This document shows, piece by piece, positions 51,634 through 60,268 of a stretch of DNA of 64,000 nt. The notes beneath the pieces are model-generated. The model searched no databases and was not told the origin of the DNA. It worked only from the letters and a program-made list of their open reading frames with translations. This DNA comes from Streptomyces sp. ITFR-16. GTDB taxonomy: Bacteria; Actinomycetota; Actinomycetes; Streptomycetales; Streptomycetaceae. The stretch is from contig NZ_CP134609.1 in NCBI RefSeq assembly GCF_031844705.1, positions 3,968,001-4,032,000 of the forward strand, given 5' to 3'. Both the position numbers and the translations under genes were made by a program. Position 1 is the stretch's first letter, and every line of letters starts with the position of its first letter.

Positions 51634-52728
51634 TCATCCGCTCCGCACGATCCGCGCCACCGCTCTCTCGACCGGCGCACGCCCGTGCACACGCACCAGC
51701 GCGAGATGGAAGAGCGACGGCGCGACCGGGGCCCAGCGCTCCACGCGGCCGGGACTCAGCAGGTACCTGATCACGTCTGCAGGGCGGAAGGGCACGTAGT
51801 CGATGGTCTGCGCCTCCCAGCGGTCCGCGACCCCCCGGCTCATCCGCGCCCGCAGCTCGTCGCGGGTCAGCTCCGTCAGCCGGGCGCAGAAGTGGGCGCC
51901 CCACTGCTGTCTACCGACGTCCAGCACGAAGGCGAGCAGTTCGAGCGTGTACTCGCCGGGCTCGACGGACAACTCCTCGCGCATGCCCCGGCGGGCCACG
52001 TCGTAGAGGTCGGGGGCGCTCCCGCCGGCGGAGTCCATGGGGCCGGCCAGTCCCTCGTTGACGGAGGAGTTCCAGGCGCCCGGCGCCATCCGGACCCGGT
52101 CGCTGCGCCGGGTCACGACCAGCTGGTCGTCGGCGGTCACCACGGCGACGTTGACGCCGAAACTGCACTGCAGGAACGCGGGCGCCCCGAGCGGACCGTC
52201 CGGGTCGAGATAGCGCGAGCGGGGCGTGGTCCCGTCGTCCAGGCGCCGGTCGAGCTGCTGGGCCGCGAGAAAGGTGTAGTAGTCCGTCGGGCGCAGCCGC
52301 AGACGGACCTCGGGCCGCTCGTCGAGCGCGGTACGCGAGACGTCGAGCGACGCGACGGCGTACCGGGGCCCGTTCCACGGCGGTGTGCGGCCCTCCGCAC
52401 GGGCCCTGGCAGCGTCCTCCTCGGTCTCGGTGCGCCAGCGGGCCATCTCCTCGGGCAGTTCGACCGCCTCGTCGAGCACCTCGACGCGGACGGCCTCGGC
52501 GGGTATGGACGCCTCGCCGTCCCCTTCGACGATCAGCGCGGGGGTGCGCAGGGGGCCGAGCGAGAACGTCGTCCACGCGGACCCGGACTCCTCCTCCTGC
52601 GGCCCGCCCCGGAGCGCCGCACCGGGGAAGCGGGTCCGCAGTCCGCTCCAGCCTCTCCGTAAGGGCTGTGCGGCCAGCATCCCGAGAACCGCGCCGACGA
52701 CTCCACTGATCACTTCGTTCCCGCTCAT
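51634..52728 (-). CDS. NUDIX-like protein, function unknown
   Basis: A 364-residue protein. An N-terminal hydrophobic segment (VISGVVGAVLGMLAAQPL) may anchor it. A NUDIX-like half lies at about 190-330: APGAWNSSVNEGLAG followed by LYDVARRGMREELSVEPGEY, where REEL resembles the NUDIX box although the spacing to the first Gly/Glu is longer than in the canonical motif. Catalysis is therefore uncertain. It is separated from thiC by 55 bases and could be read with it. Similar Streptomyces proteins are poorly described. Confidence 0.65.
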   Translation of the reverse strand: MSGNEVISGVVGAVLGMLAAQPLRRGWSGLRTRFPGAALRGGPQEEESGSAWTTFSLGPLRTPALIVEGDGEASIPAEAVRVEVLDEAVELPEEMARWRTETEEDAARARAEGRTPPWNGPRYAVASLDVSRTALDERPEVRLRLRPTDYYTFLAAQQLDRRLDDGTTPRSRYLDPDGPLGAPAFLQCSFGVNVAVVTADDQLVVTRRSDRVRMAPGAWNSSVNEGLAGPMDSAGGSAPDLYDVARRGMREELSVEPGEYTLELLAFVLDVGRQQWGAHFCARLTELTRDELRARMSRGVADRWEAQTIDYVPFRPADVIRYLLSPGRVERWAPVAPSLFHLALVRVHGRAPVERAVARIVRSG

Positions 52729-52783
52729 GTCCGGCAGGGTAGGGCCCCGGCAGCGGCTGCCGGGGCCCTCGGCACTGCCGGGT

Positions 52784-54577
52784 TCAGTCGGCCAGCGGCA
52801 GGTACACCCGCTTCCCGCTCGCCGCGAACTCCTTGGACTTCTCCAGCATCCCCGCCTCGATCTCCTCGTCCGATGCGGAAGGAACCAGGTCAGGGGCGAA
52901 CTGCTCGGTGATGCTCCTGCTGATCTTCATCGAGCAGAACTTCGGCCCGCACATCGAGCAGAAGTGCGCCGTCTTCGCCGGCTCGGCGGGAAGCGTCTCG
53001 TCGTGGAACTCCCGTGCCGTGTCCGGGTCGAGGGCCAGGTTGAACTGGTCCTCCCAGCGGAACTCGAAGCGGGCGTCCGACAGCGCGTCGTCCCATTCCT
53101 GCGCTCCCGGATGCCCCTTGGCGAGGTCGGCGGCATGGGCGGCGATCTTGTACGTGATGACCCCGGTCTTCACATCGTCCCGGTTGGGCAGGCCGAGGTG
53201 CTCCTTGGGCGTGACGTAGCAGAGCATCGCCGTCCCCCACCAGGCGATCATCGCGGCCCCGATGCCCGAGGTGATGTGGTCGTACGCCGGCGCGACATCC
53301 GTGGTCAGCGGACCGAGCGTGTAGAACGGCGCCTCCTCGCAGATCTCCTGCTGGAGATCGATGTTCTCCTTGATCTTGTGCATCGGGACATGGCCCGGGC
53401 CCTCGATCATCGTCTGCACCCCGAACCGCTTGGCGACCGTGTTCAGTTCGCCGAGCGTGCGCAGTTCGGCGAACTGGGCCTCGTCGTTGGCGTCCGCGAT
53501 CGAGCCGGGGCGCAGCCCGTCGCCGAGCGAGTACGTCACGTCGTACGCGGCGAGGATCTCGCAGAGCTCCTCGAAGTGCTCGTACAGGAAAGACTCCTTG
53601 TGGTGCGCGAGGCACCACGCCGCCATGATCGAGCCGCCCCGGGAGACGATGCCGGTCTTGCGGCGGGCCGTCAGCGGCACGTACGGCAGGCGCACGCCGG
53701 CGTGGACCGTCATGTAGTCGACGCCCTGCTCGGCCTGCTCGATGACGGTGTCCTGGTAGATCTCCCAGGTCAGCTCCTCCGCCCTGCCGTCGACCTTCTC
53801 CAGGGCCTGGTAGAGGGGGACGGTGCCGATCGGCACGGGGGAGTTGCGAAGGACCCACTCACGGGTGGTGTGGATGTTGCGGCCGGTGGACAGGTCCATG
53901 ACGGTGTCGGCGCCCCACCGGGTCGCCCACGTCATCTTGTCCACCTCCTCCTCGATCGAGGACGTGACCGCGGAGTTGCCGATGTTGGCGTTCACCTTCA
54001 CCAGGAACCGCTTGCCGATGATCATCGGCTCGATCTCGGGGTGGTTGACGTTGGCCGGGAGCACGGCCCGGCCGGCGGCGATCTCCTCGCGCACCACCTC
54101 GGGCGCGACGTTCTCCCGCAGGGCGACGTACTCCATCTCCCGGGTGATATCACCCCGTCGGGCGTACGCGAGCTGAGTGACGGGCCGGCCGTCCCGGCTG
54201 CGCCTGGGCCGGCGCGGGCGGCCGGGGAAGACGGCGTCCAGATTGCGCAGTCCGCCGCGCGGCGAGGTGTGCTTCAGCCCGTCGTCCTCGGGCCGGGCGG
54301 GGCGGCCCGCGTACTCCTCGGTGTCACCGCGGGCGATGATCCAGTTCTCCCGCAGGGGCGCGAGACCGCGGCGGACGTCGGTGTCGACCCCGGGATCGGT
54401 GTACGGCCCCGAGGTGTCGTACAGCGTCACGTCCTTGCCGTTGGTGAGGTGCACCTGACGGACCGGCACCCGGAGGTCGGGGCGCGACCCCTGGACGTAT
54501 CCCTTGTGCCATCCGATGGACTTCCCGGCCTCGTCGTTCTGATCGGAGGCAGGCGTGCGTGTGTCCGATGTGGTCAT
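52784..54577 (-). CDS. thiC: Phosphomethylpyrimidine synthase
   Basis: A 597-residue radical-SAM enzyme that converts aminoimidazole ribotide to HMP-phosphate for thiamin synthesis. The C-terminal iron-sulfur Cys motif is FCSMCGPKFCSM (CxxCxxxxC). Other family stretches are NANIGNSAVTSS, GADTVMDLSTGRNIH, TIEGPGHVP-type sequence and GAAMIAWWGTAMLCYVTPKEHLG. The TPP riboswitch precedes ATG 54577. The length fits the family. Confidence 0.98.
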   Translation of the reverse strand: MTTSDTRTPASDQNDEAGKSIGWHKGYVQGSRPDLRVPVRQVHLTNGKDVTLYDTSGPYTDPGVDTDVRRGLAPLRENWIIARGDTEEYAGRPARPEDDGLKHTSPRGGLRNLDAVFPGRPRRPRRSRDGRPVTQLAYARRGDITREMEYVALRENVAPEVVREEIAAGRAVLPANVNHPEIEPMIIGKRFLVKVNANIGNSAVTSSIEEEVDKMTWATRWGADTVMDLSTGRNIHTTREWVLRNSPVPIGTVPLYQALEKVDGRAEELTWEIYQDTVIEQAEQGVDYMTVHAGVRLPYVPLTARRKTGIVSRGGSIMAAWCLAHHKESFLYEHFEELCEILAAYDVTYSLGDGLRPGSIADANDEAQFAELRTLGELNTVAKRFGVQTMIEGPGHVPMHKIKENIDLQQEICEEAPFYTLGPLTTDVAPAYDHITSGIGAAMIAWWGTAMLCYVTPKEHLGLPNRDDVKTGVITYKIAAHAADLAKGHPGAQEWDDALSDARFEFRWEDQFNLALDPDTAREFHDETLPAEPAKTAHFCSMCGPKFCSMKISRSITEQFAPDLVPSASDEEIEAGMLEKSKEFAASGKRVYLPLAD

Positions 54578-54584
54578 GAGACCT

Positions 54585-54695
54585 ACTCCCTACGCCGGCA
54601 TTACCCGGTAACAGGTTCGGCGGTCGGCGCAGCCTGTCCCGTACGGACGTACGGAGATCAGCGCCCTCTCAGCCCGGTGCTCCGAGCTCCCGCGT
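54585..54695 (-). ncRNA. TPP (THI-box) riboswitch of thiC
   Basis: On the minus strand the leader has the family blocks in order: GGGAGCTCGG at the 5' side, GGGCTGAGAGGGC, CCGAACCTGTTACCGGGTAA and the closing ATGCCGGCGTAGGGAG. The last block includes GGGAG, the ribosome site 12 bases before ATG 54577, so TPP binding should hide it and stop translation. Confidence 0.95.
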
Positions 54696-54773
54696 GTGCA
54701 AAGGTGCCACCACGCTAGCGTCCCGGTCGGCCGGCTGAACAGAGGGCCCTTGTCTTCTTGCGATGATCGGCCG

Positions 54774-56102
54774 GTGACGTCACCTCATCTCTCCCCCGAA
54801 CCGCAGGGCCATCAGCACAGCCACGCGCACAGCCATGGCCCGGCCGCGCCCGTCTCCTCCCGGCTGCGCAAGGTGATCGCCGCGGTCCTGATCCCGTTCG
54901 CCGCCGCCGTCGTGGTCGGGCTCGTGGTGCTCTGGCCCGGTGGTGCGCCGGCGCACGAGCGCACAGGTGTCGGCTTCGACCGGCAGACCCAGCAGGGCAG
55001 GGTGGTGAACATCGACAAGGTCGACTGCAAGGACGTGAACGCCTCCCAGGTGCCGGTCAGCGGCGAGAGCACACCGCCCACGGGTGAACCGTCCGACGGC
55101 GCCGCCCTCTGCGAGAAGGCCACCGTCGAGGTCACGACCGGCGAGGACAAGGGGCGCAGGTTCGTCGAGGTCGTGCAGCCGGACGCGCCCCGTCAACTAC
55201 GGGAAGGGCAGGGGGTGGTCGTCGCGTACGCCCCCGACGCGCCCCATGACCTGCAGTACTCCGTGACGGACGTGAACCGGAAGTTCCCCCTGGTGCTGCT
55301 GGCCGGGATCTTCGCGCTGGCGGTGGTGCTCGTGGGCAGGATGCGCGGGGTCATGGCGCTGGTGGCGCTCGCCCTGTCGTTCGCCGTGCTGACCCTGTTC
55401 ATCCTCCCGGCCATCCTGCAGGGCTCGAATCCGCTGCTCGTGGCGGTCGTCGGGGCCGGCGCCATCATGCTGATCGCGCTCTACATCTGCCACGGGCTGA
55501 CGGCCCGCACCTCGGTCGCCGTCATCGGCACCCTGATCTCCCTGCTGCTGATCGGGCTGCTCGGCTCGCTCTTCATCGGCTGGGCGAGCCTGAGCGGGAA
55601 CACCGACGACAACACCGGCCTCATCCACGGCCTGTATCCGCACCTCGACATGAGCGGCCTGCTGCTGGCCGGCGTCATCATCGGTTCCCTGGGGGTGCTC
55701 GACGACGTGACGGTCACCCAGACGTCGGCGGTCTGGGAACTTCATCAGGCGGACCCGACGATGAATGCGAAGAAGCTCTACCGGGCAGGGATCAGAATCG
55801 GACGCGATCACATCGCCTCCGTGGTCAACACCCTGGTGCTCGCCTATGCGGGCGCCGCGCTCCCGCTCCTGCTGCTGTTCTCGATCGCCCAGAGCAGTGT
55901 GGGAACGGTGGCCAACAGCGAACTGGTGGCGGAGGAGATCGTGCGCACCCTGGTCGGTTCCATCGGGCTGGTCGCCTCGGTTCCGGTGACCACGGCACTC
56001 GCGGCGCTGGTCGTCTCCGCGGACCGCACGGGGCTCGGCGCGGAAGCCGGAGCTTCGGCACCCGTGCGGAGCGGCAGGGGACGCCGCCGGCGGACGACGT
56101 AG
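54774..56102 (+). CDS. YibE/F-family membrane protein with His-rich N-terminus
   Basis: A 442-residue membrane protein. The N-terminal tail HQHSHAHSHGPAA is His-rich; helix one is at about 35-57. An extracytoplasmic segment (about 60-165) precedes seven or so helices (from LVLLAGIFALAVVLVGRM to the C-terminus), with the family motif GVLDDVTVTQTSAVWEL and GRDHIASVVNTLVLAYAGAALP. YibE/F proteins are of unknown transport function; the His cluster might bind metals. The gene diverges from thiC, so the riboswitch region also holds its promoter. Confidence 0.88.
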   Translation: MTSPHLSPEPQGHQHSHAHSHGPAAPVSSRLRKVIAAVLIPFAAAVVVGLVVLWPGGAPAHERTGVGFDRQTQQGRVVNIDKVDCKDVNASQVPVSGESTPPTGEPSDGAALCEKATVEVTTGEDKGRRFVEVVQPDAPRQLREGQGVVVAYAPDAPHDLQYSVTDVNRKFPLVLLAGIFALAVVLVGRMRGVMALVALALSFAVLTLFILPAILQGSNPLLVAVVGAGAIMLIALYICHGLTARTSVAVIGTLISLLLIGLLGSLFIGWASLSGNTDDNTGLIHGLYPHLDMSGLLLAGVIIGSLGVLDDVTVTQTSAVWELHQADPTMNAKKLYRAGIRIGRDHIASVVNTLVLAYAGAALPLLLLFSIAQSSVGTVANSELVAEEIVRTLVGSIGLVASVPVTTALAALVVSADRTGLGAEAGASAPVRSGRGRRRRTT

Positions 56103-56198
56103 TGACCGGCACCGGCCCGACCAGGACACGGAGAGTGATTCACCCGTTCGGCAGGTGTTGTGTTCGACCGGCCGGGAGGCCCGTGGACACGGGCTTCC

Positions 56199-56636
56199 TC
56201 AGCCGGCGTTCTGCTCCTCGGCCAGAATTCGCCCCAACGCCTCTTCCAAGTTGCCCTCGAAGTCACCCAGCGTGCACTCCTGGCCGAGCGGGACGAGCTT
56301 GTCCGTCCGGTCGAGGAAGGCCACGAGCGGCGCCGTACCGGCCCGGAAGAGAGCACGGTCGGCTCCCACCTGCAGCCGGATGTGGACATCGGACAGCCCC
56401 TCGGGCTCGGTCGGCCCGATGTGCACATCGCCGTCACCACTGGGGCTGTTGAGGCCGTCGAGCAGCAGCTCACGGCCGAAAGCCCAGGTGACGGGGGCGT
56501 CGCCGGGCAGATGGAAGGTCATCCGGATCGCATACGGATCGCTCACCTCGTAACGGAGCTCCACCGGGATACGGAAGGAGAGCTCCTCGGAGACGAGGAA
56601 GCTCATCATGACCTCAGCTTGAACCGACTCGCGCAT
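56199..56636 (-). CDS. ssgA: Sporulation protein SsgA (SsgA-like family)
   Basis: A 145-residue SsgA-like protein, a family unique to sporulating actinobacteria. SsgA activates sporulation-specific cell division and recruits SsgB and then FtsZ to septum sites. The family core is FLVSEELSFRIPVELRYEV, YAIRMTFHLPGDAPV and WAFGRELLLDGL, ending GDFEGNLEEALGRILAEE. It lies downstream of an IclR gene of the SsgR type, the arrangement known in S. coelicolor. The start is uncertain: ATG 56636 gives 145 residues; ATG 56609 gives 136, the length I recall for S. coelicolor SsgA. Confidence 0.93.
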   Translation of the reverse strand: MRESVQAEVMMSFLVSEELSFRIPVELRYEVSDPYAIRMTFHLPGDAPVTWAFGRELLLDGLNSPSGDGDVHIGPTEPEGLSDVHIRLQVGADRALFRAGTAPLVAFLDRTDKLVPLGQECTLGDFEGNLEEALGRILAEEQNAG

Positions 56637-56737
56637 CGTTCAACCCCGCAGTAGATGAATCTGGCCAGGAATGATCCCCCATGGCCCTATTGACGCCATC
56701 GTGGTGCACGCGATAGCAGATCACAAGGAGTGATTTT

Positions 56738-57508
56738 TCAGATACTGATAGAGAACACGAACGAACGCAAGAGGCTGGCCACTTCGCCACGTAGTCGTTC
56801 GACTGCGGGGAGCAACCGTTCTTCTTGGTCGAGGGGTACCGAAATGGCCATCGCCGCAGCCGGGAATCCGGCCGTGATCGGGATGGCGGCGCAGACCGTA
56901 CCGAGGGCGTACTCCTGGCGCTCGATGACGGGTTCCGTACGTTCCAGTGAGCGCAGCCGCTCCAGCAGCGCCGGGCGGTCGCGCACGGAGTAGCGGGTCA
57001 GCGGGCGCACCGGATGCCGGTCGAGATGGTCCTCTCGGGCCTTCTCGTCGAGCCGGCTCAGCAGGCACTGGCCGATCGCGTGCGCGTGCCCGGTCTCGCG
57101 GAAGGCGGCCCACTCGGCCACTGCGGGGGCCGCGGGGGTGTCGGCGACGGCCACGAGCTCGATCTCGCCGTCGCGGTAGACCGCGCAGTAGACCGGGGCG
57201 CCGACGATGTCCCGCCAGCGGCCCAGCGACTGGGCCATGGTGCGGGGCCGGTTCCGCACACCGCCGTCCCCCGCGAGCCGTTCGGCGGCGTCGCCGAACA
57301 GGAAGACGCCGTTCTCACGGCGCAGATATCCCTCGTGGGTCAGGGTGCGCAGCAGGTGGTAGGCGGTGGGAAGGGGAAGGCCCGCTTCCCTCGCGAGCTG
57401 TTTGGCCGGGGCCCCGTCGCGATGGGTGCCCACGGCCTCCAGCAGTCTCAGCGCCCGTTGCACCGATCCGATCAGCGTCGGAACAGCCGGACTCGATGCC
57501 GTGGTCAA
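56738..57508 (-). CDS. ssgR: IclR-family regulator SsgR, activator of ssgA
   Basis: A 256-residue IclR-type regulator. The winged HTH is at about 12-65 (SVQRALRLLEAVGTHRDG; LAREAGLPLPTAYHLLRTL), followed by the IclR effector domain (about 90-250). In S. coelicolor SsgR activates ssgA, its downstream neighbour. The start codon is TTG (57508), which may keep the protein at low level. The gap to ssgA is 101 bases and should hold the ssgA promoter and the SsgR target. Confidence 0.92.
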   Translation of the reverse strand: MTTASSPAVPTLIGSVQRALRLLEAVGTHRDGAPAKQLAREAGLPLPTAYHLLRTLTHEGYLRRENGVFLFGDAAERLAGDGGVRNRPRTMAQSLGRWRDIVGAPVYCAVYRDGEIELVAVADTPAAPAVAEWAAFRETGHAHAIGQCLLSRLDEKAREDHLDRHPVRPLTRYSVRDRPALLERLRSLERTEPVIERQEYALGTVCAAIPITAGFPAAAMAISVPLDQEERLLPAVERLRGEVASLLRSFVFSISI

Positions 57509-57747
57509 CGGTCACCCCCAGGCGTGGTGACGGGCGGTCAGCCCGCCTGTGGGGGCCGCCCCCACGGTCTGCCGCAGGCCTGGGGCCGGAAGGCCGGAAC
57601 CCGTACAAACCACTGGTCAGGGTGGCGACTGGCGGTGCATTCCCAGGGGGCGGCAGCGGACTGCAACCCTATCGGGAGCGCCCGGAGGGAGCACCGAATC
57701 GTCTTCCGCTTAGCTCTGCTGGGCTAATCGTCCGGCCGCCCGTGCCC

Positions 57748-57963
57748 TTACCAGTCGCTCCCCGAGGAGGAGGACAGGAACTTCCGTACGACGAAGACGA
57801 GCCCGCCGACCAGGATCACGAAGATCAGGATCTTGAAGAGCAGGCCGACCACGAAGGCGACCACGCTGGCGATCAGACCACCGAACACGACGATCGCGAT
57901 GACGGGCACCGCGATCCACTTCACCCACCAGGGCATTCCCGCGAATATCTCCCGCACGGCCAT
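57748..57963 (-). CDS. DUF5326 small membrane protein
   Basis: A 71-residue protein of the Streptomyces DUF5326 family. Two membrane helices (WIAVPVIAIVVFGGLIASVV and LLFKILIFVILVGGLVFVV) are joined by a short turn, with conserved N-terminal MAVREIFAGMPWWVKW and a Ser-rich end. Function unknown. It stands alone between ssgR and the cupin gene. Confidence 0.88.
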   Translation of the reverse strand: MAVREIFAGMPWWVKWIAVPVIAIVVFGGLIASVVAFVVGLLFKILIFVILVGGLVFVVRKFLSSSSGSDW

Positions 57964-58083
57964 CGTCCCAACCTCGTCTCTGTGAGTTCCTGCTTCGATG
58001 CTAGAGGGGAGGGGGCGGCCTGCGGGGCCCCCGGAGCCCTTGGACTCCCCTGATCGATCCCCTAGGGATCCCTGAGAGGCGGC

Positions 58084-58401
58084 TCAGCCCTCGGGCGGGG
58101 AGAAGACGACCATCACCCGCAGATCCTCGGTGATGTGGTGGAACTTGTGGGCCGTGCCGGCGGGGACATACACGACACTTCCTCTGCCCACCTGTGTGGT
58201 TTCCATGCCGACCGTGATCGACGCACGGCCGCTGACCACGAAGTAGACCTCGTCCTGCTGGTGCGGCTGCTGCGGGTCGAGTTCACCCGCGTCCAGGGCG
58301 TACAGGCCGACAGACATGTTCCGTTCGCGGACGAACTGCAGGTACGCGCCGTCGTTGGCGGCCCGTTCCGCCTCCAGTTCGTCCAGTCTGAATGCCTTCA
58401 T
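58084..58401 (-). CDS. Small cupin-domain protein
   Basis: A 105-residue single-domain cupin. Metal-binding motif one is PHQQDEVYFVVSGRA (His, Gln/Asp, Glu) and motif two AGTAHKFHHI (His). Single-domain cupins bind small ligands or metals or act as simple enzymes; no substrate can be named. ATG 58401 (MKAFRLDELEAER) is chosen over the longer frame to 58443 since family similarity begins there. It diverges from the phage-holin-like gene by 68 bases. Confidence 0.88.
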   Translation of the reverse strand: MKAFRLDELEAERAANDGAYLQFVRERNMSVGLYALDAGELDPQQPHQQDEVYFVVSGRASITVGMETTQVGRGSVVYVPAGTAHKFHHITEDLRVMVVFSPPEG

Positions 58402-58469
58402 GGCCCGTCCGCCCCTTGCCTCTGCCCAGCCGGTGTCCGCCACCGATCATGTCTGCCACGATCAGACAC

Positions 58470-58847
58470 ATGAAGAATTTCGTAGTCAAGACGATCGCCA
58501 ACGCGGGTGCGCTGGCCGTGGCCATCTGGCTGCTCCAGGACATCACGCTCACCGGCGGCAGCACCGGCCGCAAGGTACTGACCCTGATCCTGGTCGCGCT
58601 GATCTTCGGTCTGGTCAATTTCCTGGTCAAGCCGGTCGTGAAGCTGCTCACGCTGCCGCTCTTCATCCTCACGCTGGGCCTGATCACCCTGGTGGTCAAC
58701 GCCCTGATGCTGCTGCTGACCTCATGGCTGGCCGATGTGCTGAATCTGAGCTTCCATGTCCACGGCTTCTGGACCGCCGTCCTCGGCGGCCTGATCATCT
58801 CGATCGTGTCCTGGGCGCTGAATGTGGTCCTGCCCGACGAGGACTGA
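58470..58847 (+). CDS. Phage holin family membrane protein (YvlD-like)
   Basis: A 125-residue protein with four membrane helices: MKNFVVKTIANAGALAVAIW, LTLILVALIFGLVNFLVKP, LFILTLGLITLVVNALMLLL and WTAVLGGLIISIVSWALNVV. The pattern with FVKP between helices two and three is the YvlD or phage holin 4_2 family, widespread in chromosomes and not evidence of a prophage. Function unknown, probably membrane stress. Confidence 0.9.
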   Translation: MKNFVVKTIANAGALAVAIWLLQDITLTGGSTGRKVLTLILVALIFGLVNFLVKPVVKLLTLPLFILTLGLITLVVNALMLLLTSWLADVLNLSFHVHGFWTAVLGGLIISIVSWALNVVLPDED

Positions 58848-58914
58848 TCCGGAGCCACCTGAAACAGTGCAGGCAGGACCGGTGACCGGCCGGGGAGAGA
58901 AGTGAGGACGCAGG

Positions 58915-60045
58915 ATGAGCACCATGGGCGACGGAACCCGGGCGGTACGCGCGGGTCTGCCGGAACCGCAGCAGTACGAGCCCACCCTCCCCGGTCCGGT
59001 CTTCGCCGCGCACTTCCATCTGTCCGGTGAGCCGACCGGCCCGTACACCTACGGCCGCGACACCAATCCCACCTGGACCCATCTGGAACGGGCCATCGGT
59101 GAGCTCGAAGCGCCGGGGGAGAGCGTCGAGACGACGGTCTTCGCCTCCGGCATGGCCGCGATCTCGGCCGTCCTGTTCTCCCAGGTGCGCACCGGCGATG
59201 TCGTGGTCCTCCCCGACGACGGCTACCAGGCGCTTCCTCTGGTACGCGCACAGCTGGAGGCGTACGGAGTCGAGGTGCGGACCGCCCCGACCGGCGGCGA
59301 TGCCCAGCTGGCGCACTTGGAGGGAGCGAAGCTCCTGTGGATCGAGACCCCGTCCAACCCGGGTCTCGACGTCTGCGACGTACGGCGGCTCGTCGAGGCG
59401 GCCCACGTCCGCGGCGCGCTGGTCGCCGTCGACAACACGCTCGCCACCCCGCTCGGCCAGCGCCCGCTGGAGCTGGGCGCCGACTTCTCGGTGGCCAGTG
59501 ACACCAAGGGGATGACGGGTCACGGTGACATCCTGCTCGGCCATGTCGCCTGTCTCGATCCCGAGCTGGCGGCGGGGGTACGGCGCTGGCGCAAGGTCGT
59601 CGGGGCGATCCCCGGGCCGATGGAGGCCTGGCTCGCGCACCGCTCACTGGCCACCCTCGAACTGCGGATCGAGCGGCAGTGTGCCAACGCCCTCGTACTC
59701 GCCGAGGCGCTCGCCAAGCATCAGGCGGTGAGCGGGCTGCGCTACCCCGGGCTGCCCACCGACCCCTCGTACCCGAATGCCGTGCGGCAGATGCGGCGCT
59801 TCGGCTCCGTGGTCTCGTTCGTCCTCGCCGACCGGGAGACCGCCGAGCGCTTCCTCTGCGCGCTGGACCTGGCCGAGGACGCCACCAGCTTCGGCGGGGT
59901 ACGGTCCACCGCCGAGCGGCGGGCCCGCTGGGGCGGCGACGCCGTGCCGGAAGGCTTCATCCGCTTCTCGGTCGGCGCCGAGAACGCGGACGACCTGGTG
60001 GCCGACGTCGAGCAGGCGCTGGCCAAGGCGGCCGACGGAAACTGA
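58915..60045 (+). CDS. Cystathionine gamma-lyase-type PLP enzyme
   Basis: A 376-residue Cys/Met metabolism PLP enzyme. Family motifs are YTYGRDTNPTWTHLE near residue 43, FASGMAAISAVLFS, WIETPSNPGLDVCDV, VDNTLATP, and K198 in SDTKGMTGHGD as the PLP Lys. It could convert cystathionine to cysteine (lyase) or do a related beta- or gamma-elimination. The usual second motif before the C-terminus (SLGGVRS-like) is here TSFGGVRSTAERRARW. Single gene followed by a strong hairpin. Confidence 0.9.
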   Translation: MSTMGDGTRAVRAGLPEPQQYEPTLPGPVFAAHFHLSGEPTGPYTYGRDTNPTWTHLERAIGELEAPGESVETTVFASGMAAISAVLFSQVRTGDVVVLPDDGYQALPLVRAQLEAYGVEVRTAPTGGDAQLAHLEGAKLLWIETPSNPGLDVCDVRRLVEAAHVRGALVAVDNTLATPLGQRPLELGADFSVASDTKGMTGHGDILLGHVACLDPELAAGVRRWRKVVGAIPGPMEAWLAHRSLATLELRIERQCANALVLAEALAKHQAVSGLRYPGLPTDPSYPNAVRQMRRFGSVVSFVLADRETAERFLCALDLAEDATSFGGVRSTAERRARWGGDAVPEGFIRFSVGAENADDLVADVEQALAKAADGN

Positions 60046-60080
60046 AGCGGCCTTCCGCACCGGTGCATCCGGTGCGGTAC

Positions 60081-60119
60081 GGACGGTCCGAGCCTCCCCC
60101 CTCGTGGCTCGGACCGTCC
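60081..60119 (+). terminator. Hairpin with C6 loop after the PLP lyase gene
   Basis: GGACGGTCCGAGCC (60081-60094) pairs perfectly with GGCTCGGACCGTCC (60106-60119); the 11-base loop contains six C in a row. It is placed as a terminator 35 bases after the stop. Confidence 0.75.
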
Positions 60120-60268
60120 CGGTCCTCCGCGTTCTCCGCGCGAAGAACCGCCTCGACAAGGCTAGTTGACTCTGCGTCAGTGTCCAATCACAGGAGCGAC
60201 AGCGACCTATCGACATATTTATACTTGTCCGGGTCCGATGCTTCGCGAGGACTGGGAGGGGACGGGAC

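Noticed and set aside
58470..58847. Phage holin family gene as a sign of a prophage
   Set aside because: YvlD-like proteins of this family are ordinary chromosomal membrane proteins, and no phage genes are nearby.
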